DNA of 64,000 nucleotides, from positions 3,681,946-3,745,945 of the forward strand of contig SIJG01000001.1 in NCBI GenBank assembly GCA_023374025.1, written 5' to 3'. Within the stretch, counting starts at the first letter, position 1; each line of letters begins with the position of its first letter. Shown in pieces: positions 55,387-64,000 of the stretch. Below the pieces are notes generated by a model, which saw nothing but the letters and a program-made list of their open reading frames with translations, searched no databases and had not been told where the DNA came from. The stretch comes from Heterodera schachtii (taxonomy: Eukaryota > Nematoda > Chromadorea > Rhabditida > Heteroderidae). The position numbers were made by a program, and so were the translations under genes.

Positions 55387-58094
55387 ATGAAAATGCGTCG
55401 TTTTGTTCATCGCTATGTCCCAAAAAGACTTCTGCTTATTATTTTGTACTTTGTATTTATTGTCTTTTTGGTTTGCTTTTACCAACGAATTGTGCCCGGA
55501 AGGGAAAACAATGGAATTGGTGCGCCATTATAAAAAATAATTGCTAAAAACAGAGAACCAATTATAGAAGAAATAAGCGATGGAAAGGACCCATTTTTGA
55601 TGTACAGAGAATTGGGAAGGAAAGACTGGTTGGACCATGAACAATATGATAATGAGCAGAAGCGAGAAGGAAACGGGGAGCAGGGAAAGGCATTTTCTGT
55701 AGAAGCCGATGCCAACGAAACATTGCGACGGTTAATGGTCGGTGGCCAATTCATCCTTTGACTCAATCGTGGCACTGTTTTTCGTAAAGGATGAGCTCTA
55801 CCGGGCCAACGGTTACAATGCCTTCGTCAGTGATCAGATCGCACTCGACCGCAGTGTGAAGGATATGCGGCATTCGGGCTGCAAATCGGCCACTTACCTC
55901 GAGCGACTCCCTTCCGTCTCCGTCATTTTGCCTTACCACGACGAAGTGGAAATGATCAACGGTTTTACGTTTTATCTTTTGCTTTCAGCATTTTTCGACT
56001 CTGTTGAGGAGTGGTTATTCGATTATTCGAAGGTCGCCCAAAGGCATTTTGAAGGAAGTGATTTTTGTGGATGACGCGAGTTCAAAGCCCGACCTAAAAG
56101 AGCCATTTGAGCGGCATTGGAAGAACAAAGGACTCGACCATATTGTGAAAGTTGTCAGAACCAAGTGAGCAAATCCAAGCAACAAAACGGTACTCCATCA
56201 AACATTGACAGAAAAAGGGAAGGGCTTATCCGAGCAAGAGCCATCGGGGCGAGAGAAGCGAGCGCGGAAATTTTGGTGTTTTTGGACTCGCATTCCGAAG
56301 CCAATTACAATTGGTTGCCGCCGCTGGTGGAGCCCATTGCTTTGGGTAATGTCTCAAAATGCGAAAACTCATTTAAGCAAATGGAAATCCCAATCAGATT
56401 ACCGGACTGTGGTGTGCCCTTTTGTGGATGTGATCGATTGTGACACGTACGAATATAAGGCACAAGACGAAGGGGCACGAGGTAATGGCAAATCGGAGCA
56501 GAAAATCTCAAAAACCCGCTTCCTATTTGTTTTAGGCTCTTTTGACTGGGAGTTCAACTACAAAAGACTTCCCCTCACTGAGGAGGACAAGCAAAACCCG
56601 ACCAAACCTTTCAAAAGTCCGGTGATGGCCGGGGGCTATTTCGCCATCAGTTCCAAATGGTTTTGGGAATTGGGCGGTGATTTGAATAAATGCTTTATTT
56701 GGAGTGTTATGGCGATTATTGTTAAGGCTACGACGAGGGATTGGACATTTGGGGAGGGGAACAGTACGAACTGAGCTTCAAGGTGTTGTGTTGTCGGCTT
56801 CGGGCCAGGGATGGCTGACCATTCGCTTTTTTAAGGTTTGGCAGTGCCATGGCCAATTGGTGGATGCCCCATGTTCCCGGGTGGGCCATATTTATCGCTG
56901 CAAATACATCCCATTTGGGTTCGTATTCGTCAATTGCTTAAACAACTAATCAACATCACTTGCAAAGAAACCCTGGCGTTGGCGATTTCATTTCCCGAAA
57001 CTATCGAAGAGTTGCCGAAGTTTGGATGGACGAAGTACGCCTTGGGGTTTGTTTTTCTTTTTCGAGTCCAACTGAATTTTCAGTATGCTGAACATTTGTA
57101 CAAACGAAGGCCGGCACTGAGAACAGTCGACGCCGGTGGGAGGACAAATGTCGAATGCATTCATTCATTCGTACTTTAGGGGACATGGGACGCCAAAAGG
57201 CGGTCAGGGAACGCCTGAAGTGCAAGTCGTTCGACTGGTTTATAAAGGAAATTGCATTCGACCAGGACCAATTTTATCCGGCAATTGAACCACCGGACGG
57301 AGCCAACGGTAGATCAAAAAACATTTGACCAATTAAAGTTTCGGTTTAGGGGAATTGAGAAATTTGGAGGCTCAAAAATGCATTGACTCTGGTTTTAAAG
57401 GGACCGGTGAAAAATTACAGCTTAGAAAGTGCAAAAGCGAAGACTCGACCTCGGACGGAGAGCAGGTTGGTCGTGAATCTCATGAAAAGGAGTGAATCGC
57501 CGTAGGGCATTTTTTTTTATTTGTGTTGTCAATTTATAAGCGCGACTGTTGGGCAACATTTTGTGGACTCTCATATTCCGTTTCATCGTTTGTTTTAGGA
57601 GTTACGACTTTCTTTTTGGAATGATATCAGACCCAAAGGGCGGACTATGTGCTTTGATGTGTCCAAATCGTTGCCAAGAACACCCGTGGTACTTTTTGCA
57701 TGCCACGGAATGGGCGGGAATCAGGTGATCTGAAAGGAATTGAACGTTGGAAGGGTCGAGAGAAGTTCTTGTCCTTTGGGTCGCCGGGTTTAATTGCCCT
57801 CATTTATTAATTGTAAGCAATTAGACACTAAAGCGTACTTCTAATGAATGTCCGCTCTCATTAAAACGAAACTTTCCCCAGCACTTCAAATATCGCCCAA
57901 AGTCCAAACAATTGTTCCACAAAGTGTCCAACCTTTGCATGGATTGCGATACGACTGGCGGCGAAGTGTTCATGAATCCATGCAATTTTGAGAAGGGCAC
58001 GCAAAAATGGGAATGGACCAAAGTGGACGAGAAAGTGTTGGAGGAATGGGAGAAAACAGCGGCAGCCAAAGACAGCAAAAACAAAGGGTTGTGA
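55387..58094 (+). CDS. Polypeptide N-acetylgalactosaminyltransferase (GALNT10-like), with ricin-type lectin domain
   Basis: Golgi type II enzyme that starts mucin-type O-glycans by adding GalNAc to Ser/Thr. ATG at 55387: [14 protein letters not shown] then the membrane anchor [18 protein letters not shown]. Stem ([20 protein letters not shown]), then the catalytic domain: [69 protein letters not shown], the metal site FLDSHSE, and [36 protein letters not shown] follows, then [18 protein letters not shown] and [29 protein letters not shown] joins to [10 protein letters not shown]. The lectin region (57350-58094) has [41 protein letters not shown] and [19 protein letters not shown]. About twelve short GT-AG introns. 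All catalytic motifs are intact. Confidence 0.93.
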
Positions 58095-58688
58095 CCACCA
58101 ATCAGAGGGGAAGGGGGCAACTCCGCATAATTCGCAAATTCAATGTCAACACCTACAAATTGAACCGACGGTAAGGCCGGACAATGCCGTCATATACAAG
58201 CATATCCGAAATTGACGACTCAAAATTTCCAAAACAAAACACATTTACATATAAATATAGCAGGGCTCCAAAATGTGTAACTTTGGAACCTTGAAAAAGA
58301 GAATATTTGTTCTGAAATCACAACTGTGCCGTATCCCCCCGAATTGTCTTTCTCTTTTTTTCCGTTGGCCAATTTCATTCCTCCGACTTCCGCAGTTTGT
58401 CCGGCCTTTTCCTAAGGAATGCCTTTCACTGTCATTCGTTTTGCGTTTCATTCATTTGGGCCTCTCTCTTTGCCTATCGTTCCATTTGACTTGCATAATC
58501 TTTCGTTTTCTTTGCCCGGTCGAATTCGTTGTTTTCTTTTTTCGGGTCGATTCTTTCATTTCATTCTGCCCAATGTAAAAACAATTGTTCCTTCTTTATT
58601 TTGTGAAATATGATGTGATACCAATTTTTTTTATACTTTTAATTTATTTTATTGTTACTTAAATTATTAATGGGAAATTTGCATAAAG
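58095..58688. other. Intergenic DNA between convergent GALNT and phospho-lyase genes
   Basis: AT-rich, with minus-strand AATAAA signals (plus TTTATT at 58643-58653) for the downstream gene. No coding support. Confidence 0.6.
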
Positions 58689-60809
58689 TTAATTTTGTTT
58701 CGTTTTCTCTTCTTCCGTTGTGAATTCGGCCAATGCTTTGTCGAGTGCATTCACCGCTTTTCGTAAGTCGTCTTCCCCAAAACAAAGTGGGGGTTTGAAT
58801 CTGAAAGTCGCAGTTGGAAGAGATCATCGGCAGGGGACGCGGGGGAGGGGGGGGGGGGGGGGGGGGTGCCGTTCCGGTTCTAATGCACTTTATGAGTCCG
58901 ATCGACTTTTTTATGAGTCCAATCAATTGACAATCCCGGGTTTTTATACAATAACTTTTTCCATGTTCGAACAAACTCTATCTTTTTGGTATCATTCGAA
59001 AACACAAAGTCTAACGAAGCTAAAATATATAAAATCGCAGCGTTCAGGCAATTACCAAAAAAGATTTGATTAATTAATTAACTGATTATTTTCGTTTGTA
59101 ACTTTCTTGAAATGTTAGAATTCTCTTGTTTTCTCGTTTTATTACATTATTAGACTTTGTGCTTTCGAATGATACCAATAAGATAGGGTTTGTTCGAATA
59201 TGAACAAAGTTATTGTATAAAAACCAGGTATTGTCAATTTATTGGACTCATAAAGTGCATTAGAGCCGCCGTTTCTGCATGCTTTTTCTAAAGTATGCTT
59301 TTCCATCCCCCCCCCCTCCTCCATTTTCCGTTTCGCTTACTTCAAAATGTTTCCGTACGGTCCGTCCGAACTGAGCAGAACTCTGTCCTGCCGCTTCAGC
59401 CGCAGTATCACGCGTTGTGCCAACTCCGAATTGGGCTCTCTGCTGCGTCGGCTCTTCACCAAATCGACCCCCCAAAACATCCCCGTCCCTCTCACGTCCC
59501 CAACACTTTGGTGCCGTTCTTTCAATGCGTTCAGTTCTTTCCGGAACAATTTGCCCATCTCTCGGCAATGCTCCAACAAATTTTCCTCTCTGATCACTTT
59601 GAGCACGGAAAGCGCAGCGGCGCACGACACTTAAAAAGAAGCGAAAGGAAAAACAATGGACGAAGGGACGGAGAATAATGCTCACCGGGGTTGCCACCGT
59701 ACTGAAAATGAATTTTCGATTGTACAGTATCGCCAAATGGTGCGCTTTACCGTATTGAAATAGCACACTTCGCCACAGTGTCTGTCGGCGATTTCTTTGC
59801 GCGTCACAACAGCCGCGACGGGGTGCCCTTAAAGCATTGCGCATTTGCCAGTTCCCCCCCCCCCCCCGCGGCGTACCGTTTCCCATCGGTTTGCCCATTG
59901 TGACAATGTCGGGGATGAATTGCTCGCCTAAACTGTTCCAATTGTGGATTGTTTGTTTGCTGCTGTTTGTCTCCTGCCCGTGCCTTCTCCGTCTCTGTCC
60001 AATTGATGGGCCCAAAATGCGTCGCCCACTCGACCAAACCCCGTCTGCACTTCGTCCACCACCACCACTCCCCCAAGGGAGTGCACCACTTCGGCCACCC
60101 TTCGGAAGTATCCCTTCGGGGGCATCACTTGCCCTCCGCAACTTTGCAGTGCCTCCGCGACGAATGCGCCCACTTTTCTCCCTTTTATTTGCGCCTGTTC
60201 AAAAGTCTGTCGGATGTCCTCCACATATTTGATGCACAATTCGGTCCGCTTTTTCTCATTCTCAAATTCATCGTCCTTTAAGCGATATTTCCCGCGGTAT
60301 AAATCGGGCGTCGGACACTGAAAAATGTAATGTTTTTGTATTTGAATTTTATTTGGCCTTCGCTGCTTACCACGTGGACCCATTTGGGCTGTTTGATTTT
60401 GGCTCCTCTGTCGAATTTGTATGGACTCATTTGCATCTGATGGCCATTCGATTAGTATGCCAATTAGCGTCACCCTTGGACAACCGCCGTTGTCTGATGC
60501 CCGTGGTACGCGTGCTCCAACACAGCGACATCCTTCGTCCCGGTCCAATCCCTGGCCAATTGCAAGGCCAAATCATTTGCTTCTGAGCCCGAATTGCAAA
60601 AGAGAACAGTGTCCAATTGAGCCGGCAGAGTCTGAAGCAGCGATTCGGCACATTCGGTCAGAAGCGGAGAGAGAAACCTTCGCTAATTGGCAAATAAATT
60701 AATGGGAAGGCTTACCGAATGTTGCAAGTGGACAGTCGCATTTGGCAGTGGACAGCCTCAACGACACGCGGATGGCAATGGCCAACATCTGTGATGAGAA
60801 TAGGGAGGA

Positions 60810-60848
<39 letters not shown>

Positions 60849-61149
60849 AGAGAGAGCGAAAGAGAAAGAGAGAGCGAAAGAGAGAGAGAGAGAGAGGGGC
60901 GAGTGATTGAAGAGGGTGTAAGGTGAGGTACGAAAATTACGTTGCACATTCGAAATACAGTCCAGGAAACGTCTCCCATTCTCATCGAAAAGGAATTGCA
61001 TCGACGCGCGAGTGACCAAAATGGGCTCCTCGGCGTAAAATGTTTGGCATTTGCTGCTGAAAGTCGGCAAACATTAGGCATATGAACTCTGATCAATGCC
61101 TTATCATTTTCGCTCTTTTGGCCACTAATTCGGCCTTTTCCGTTGCCAT
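58689..61149 (-). CDS. PLP-dependent phospho-lyase, class III aminotransferase fold (ETNPPL/PHYKPL-like)
   Basis: Relatives break down phosphoethanolamine or 5-phosphohydroxylysine, releasing phosphate, ammonia and an aldehyde, usually in mitochondria. Start proposed at the ATG at 61149 (MATEKAELVAKRAKMI); the frame is open further upstream to 61386 with a hydrophobic start. Order: FYAEEPILVTRASMQFLFDE, HVGHCHPRVVEAVHCQM, VLFCNSGSEANDLALQLARD, VAVLEHAYHGHQTT, PYKFDRGAKIKQPKWVHV, KVGAFVAEALQSCGGQVMPP, VVVVDEVQTGFGRVGDAFWA, IPDIVTMGKPMGNG (PLP Lys), RHCGEVCYFNT, SVGDVRGTGMFWGVDLVK, VLLSSDGPYGNILK, and the last exon FKPPLCFGEDDLRKAVNALD ending at 58689. The first intron lacks a GT donor (ATAAG then GCATTG) and must be GC-AG to give KMISSKCQTFY. 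The last intron holds a 400-base foldback element. Confidence 0.9.
58847..58866 (+). repeat. Poly-G tract of 20 bases
   Basis: Lies in the last intron of the phospho-lyase gene (a poly-C run on its sense strand), right beside the foldback element. Confidence 0.9.
58873..59275. repeat. Foldback element with GGTATCATTCGAAA core in the phospho-lyase intron
   Basis: Left arm CGGTTCTAATGCACTTTATG, AGTCCAATCAATTGACAAT, TTTTTATACAATAACTTT and TTTTTGGTATCATTCGAAAA is mirrored through 59275. CCGTT occurs next to both ends and may be a target duplication. Confidence 0.8.
60808..60898. repeat. (GA)n-rich microsatellite in a phospho-lyase intron
   Basis: About 90 bases of GAGA with GCGAAA interruptions, between the exons encoding CISNVQ and HVGHCHP. 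Confidence 0.9.
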
Positions 61150-61951
61150 TTCGCCGCCTCCGCCGTTTGTTTCGTCCTTTTTTATGTTGTGTTGCTGAAA
61201 TTGCTGTTCCTTCTCGGATTCCGAAGATTGTTTAGTGAAAAAAGTGCCAAAGGAAGGAAAATGGCCGATAAATTGTGTAAAATAATCCATCGGAATAAAC
61301 GGAGGGAAGGGAAACGATTTTTTGGTGATGACTTGAGTGATCAGCAGAAGAAGAAATGATAAATGATAAGCCACTGATAAGGGCAAATTTTGGAAGAGAG
61401 GGAAATTAAGGGGAAATTGAGGAGGAGGAGGGAGGGAGGGGGAGAAAAAAACAAAACATTTAAATCCACGCCCTTTTCAAGGGACAAATCGGCGGATAAG
61501 TTCAATTTAAGGCTGAAAAAATCTTAGCCGATAAGCATTCATTTGTGCCCCCCCCCCTCGTCCTTTTGAGTGTCCCTTTCGTTGGATTTATTCCATTCAA
61601 TTCAATTCGTTTGCCTTTCTTTCAGCGTTTTCTGGCAAATTCCGATCGCTCAGTTTGCCACTTTCTCGCGCCTTTGCCAATTTTTTCTGATCACTTCCAA
61701 ATGTTCTCTTTGAAACATTCTCAACTTGCGCTCCCCCCCCCCCAATTTGTTCTTCCGCTTCGCTGCTGTCCTTTGTTTGTTCCTTTTCCGGGATGCGTTT
61801 CGTCTTGACGAAGGCTAAAGATTGACGCGGAGATTGTGCTGATATCCCTGCCCATCCATTCACTCATCCGCCAATTCATTCGCTTCGTTTCTCTTTCGAT
61901 GTATCATTTTGGGCATAAAAAATGGGTGGAAATTCATTTCTTTATTTTATA
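61150..61951. other. Upstream region between divergent phospho-lyase and DB-module genes
   Basis: Possible promoter region for both genes. Contains poly-C runs near 61547 and 61733 and a GGAGGAGG block near 61420. A minus-strand frame from 61386 joins the phospho-lyase start in frame and could be an N-terminal extension. No other gene seen. Confidence 0.45.
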
Positions 61952-62401
61952 TGGGTCCACTGCGTTTGGGCGCTGGCGTTTGGACGCTGGCGTTTGGGCG
62001 CTAGCGTTTGGGCGCCAGCATGTTTTTGGCTATAACTTTTTTCTTTGTAAACCAAATCCAAAATTGTTGGTGTCATTGGAAAGCTTAATCTATTTAGAAG
62101 CTTTTTCTAAGCTATCGCTTCGCGATTAGACAATTACCAAAAAAGTTATACATGAAAATTGCGAAAGGTCGAAATTTTTGAAGTTTTTCTTCATAAAATT
62201 TTTTCCAGGCTTAAAAATCTTTTTATTTTTTGTTAGGCTAATAGAGCATGTTAAGAGCTTTCGAATGATACCAAGATTATTGGCTTTGGATGCCAAAGAA
62301 AAAAGCTTAAGTGGAAAAACGAGCTGGCGCCCAAACGCCAGGCCCAAACGGCGCGCCCAAACGCCAGCGCCCAAACGGCCGCGCCCAAACGCGTGGGTCC
62401 C
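61952..62401. mobile_element. Foldback element with terminal GCGTTTGGGC tandem repeats and 7-base target duplication
   Basis: 450 bases flanked by TTTTATA (61945-61951 and 62402-62408). Each end carries five to six GCGTTTGGGC units with changing spacers, in opposite orientation. Interior arms hold GGTGTCATTGGAAAGC and, inverted, GCTTTCGAATGATACC, the core found in the other foldbacks. No coding capacity. Confidence 0.85.
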
Positions 62402-62450
62402 TTTTATACATATGTGAAAATATTTTTTTAGATTTCGATTTCTTTTGGAA

Positions 62451-63573
62451 ATGATTGTGACCGTCGAGCCGAACGAAACCGAAAGTGAAACCATTGCGAA
62501 AAACGAAGCGAAAACGCATATTTATGGCATTGACCAAAGCCAAGTGAGGAAGCCGACACGGCACAATTCGTACAGGTCAATCGGCAAATTGCACTCAGAT
62601 TTCGTTATGTTTCGCCGTTTGTTGCTTAAGGCTTTTTGCTCTTGGCGTTTTGGCTACGGTTTTTCTTTTGCTGATTATTTGTGCCAACGTTCAAATGGCA
62701 TTTGGAGTCAGTCGTCAGCTGACTTTTGATGAATTGGCGGACCTTTGCCCAGACGAAAAAGAGTTCTGTTATGAAACGGCACTGTTGGGCAATTGTTTTG
62801 GGAAATCAGTGAAGGCAAAACTCGGAAATTTTATTTTATCAGAAAGTGTAAAAATTAGGCAAAATTGCTGGCCAAACAGTGCAAATGTTCTTGTGAAAGT
62901 GCACAGCACAGACGCATTCAGAACTGTTGCAGAACGGTGAGTGGTGAAAGTCGTCGGATATCTTTTCAAAAAGCAGTGATTTGAAGGTCGGAGACCACGA
63001 CATGAATTTTTGCCTCCCCCTCTGCGGCTATAACACCACCGTTAATGAGGTTCCTTCCCTAATTGCCCTTATTAAATTACTCAATGCCATTGTGCTCATT
63101 GTCAGCTGGGAAGTGCCCTTGGCCTGAAGTGCGTTTCGCAACTGACAACATGGGCATATTGCGCCGGGGGTTGGCCAACCTTTTAAGCCCAAGAAACATT
63201 CGCTGCTTAAGATGCCAATGACAACACAAAGTGTTGCAGGGGGAAAGGTCGACAATTATTGGCAATCAGAAAACACTGTACTTTTAGGAGTTGAGGACAA
63301 ATGTTTGAGCTTTTGCAAGGGCGACGTGTAAAAAACAATTGGGTGCCTAATTGAGCTTAATCCCTTCAATTTTCAGCCCCACCTGCGACGTACAAAGCAT
63401 CTTTTCTTATCAGGTGAAGAGGAAAGAAAATGTTTGACTTCAATTGGTTTCTGAATTTATAGCCGTGCCTAATGAACCTTAAAAAAATTCTTGAATGCCA
63501 AATGGAGAATTTGGACGGCAAACCGAAGTTCGACCCGCAATGGAGGCCAAACTGCGATTGGGAAAGGAAGTGA
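62451..63573 (+). CDS. Membrane-anchored, cysteine-rich DB-module protein
   Basis: Nematode-type DB-module protein, function unknown, probably facing the cell exterior or secreted. The ATG at 62451 (MIVTVEPNETESETIAK) gives a short charged head of about 40 residues. A membrane segment follows (LFALGVLATVFLLLIICA, about 62630-62690), then FDELADLCPDEKEFCYETAL. Cysteine pattern: CKCSC...IQNCCRT, HDMNFCLPLCGYNTT; then LGLKCVSQLTTWAYCAG, DNTKCCRGKGVEDKCLSFCK, matching the DB-module signature (W..C, CC...GV...CL..C). A tail follows (PTCDVQSIFSYQ, CLMNLKKILECQMENLDGK) ending CDWERK and TGA at 63571. Eight or so short GT-AG introns. The anchor without an N-terminal signal suggests type II topology. 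Confidence 0.8.
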
Positions 63574-64000
63574 AGGAAAGGAGTGACTGAGACCAAAGAG
63601 AAGAAATGCATAATGGATGAATGAATCATTAAGAAACAAAGTGCCATATTGTACCGTAATGATTTACCCATGTACAGTATAAGCCATGTGCACTTTTGCT
63701 GTTGGGGGCCCCCGAAGAATTCCAACGGGGGGACCCTTTTGTAGGGATTTTGAAGGTTTAAATAGATGTCAGATTTTTGATTATGACCCCGAAAACCCCC
63801 ATGAACAATTGACAAAAGAAATTTGCAAATTTCTTTTTACAAGCTTTCTTTTTAAAATTTATGAAATTTTCTGCTGTTAGGTATATTTTTTATTGACCTA
63901 TTATTTAGCAATTTTAATGTTTTTTGTTTCAATTACATAAATACCAAAACTGTTCAATTAATTTGGTTGTCAGAGATCCCGAAAATTTTTTAATTTTTTT
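63574..64000. other. 3' flank with a foldback-family fragment
   Basis: AT-rich. 63765-63810 (CAGATTTTTGATTATGACCC, CGAAAACCCCC) resembles the TTTTCGGGGTC palindrome family and is cut by the window edge (GAGATCCCGAAAA at 63975). No gene seen. Confidence 0.45.

Noticed and set aside
1..64000. CRISPR arrays, prokaryotic operons, insertion sequences
   Set aside because: The sequence is eukaryotic (spliced genes, poly(A) signals). Regular repeats here are minisatellites, without spacer diversity.

Overview
The window is nuclear DNA from a nematode, most likely a clade IV plant-parasitic (tylenchid or cyst) species. The evidence is short multi-exon genes with many 40-60 base introns, typically nematode gene families (astacin with ShK domains, DB-module protein, LIN-35-like pocket protein, ADAMTS of ADT type), candidate spliced-leader acceptors just upstream of start codons, and at least five introns that only work as GC-AG introns. 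High GC-AG use has been reported for cyst nematodes. The species assignment is inference. All gene models were read by eye from conserved motifs and splice signals, so internal exon edges are approximate.

Layout. 1-5.2 kb (-): ADAMTS metalloprotease with several TSP1 repeats, cut by the window edge. 7.3-9.4 kb (-): RtcB tRNA ligase. 10.8-12.4 kb (+): oxysterol-binding-related protein (ORP), copy 1. 12.8-13.9 kb: a foldback element that has received a young 605-base TRIM-like LTR element with a tRNA-like gene in each LTR. 14.1-17.8 kb (+): LIN-35/Rb-family pocket protein. 17.9-20.3 kb (-): astacin with two ShK domains. 20.5-24.2 kb: poorly resolved, low-complexity DNA. 24.2-31.2 kb (+): ABL tyrosine kinase (SH3-SH2-kinase-tail-F-actin-binding domain) with a 1.2 kb intronic minisatellite. 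32.6-35.3 kb (+): IFT74. 36.4-42.3 kb (+): cadherin. 43.4-45.7 kb (+): orphan rhodopsin-like GPCR. 46.4-49.2 kb (+): ORP copy 2, a near-identical 2.8 kb duplication of 9.9-12.6 kb. 49.2-50.3 kb: palindromic elements. 50.4-53.2 kb (+): PUSL1/TruA-type pseudouridine synthase. 53.3-55.2 kb: more palindromic elements. 55.4-58.1 kb (+): polypeptide GalNAc-transferase (GALNT10-like). 58.7-61.1 kb (-): class III aminotransferase-fold phospho-lyase (ETNPPL/PHYKPL-like). 62.5-63.6 kb (+): membrane-anchored DB-module protein.

The genes are a mixed set with no shared pathway. IFT74 and a weak CFAP97-like fragment are ciliary. ADAMTS, astacin, cadherin, GALNT and the DB protein belong to the surface and extracellular matrix. 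RtcB and PUSL1 act on tRNA. The most unusual content lies between and inside the genes: the tRNA-bearing TRIM, a family of foldback elements sharing one core motif, GC-AG introns, and a very high density of poly-G/poly-C tracts.
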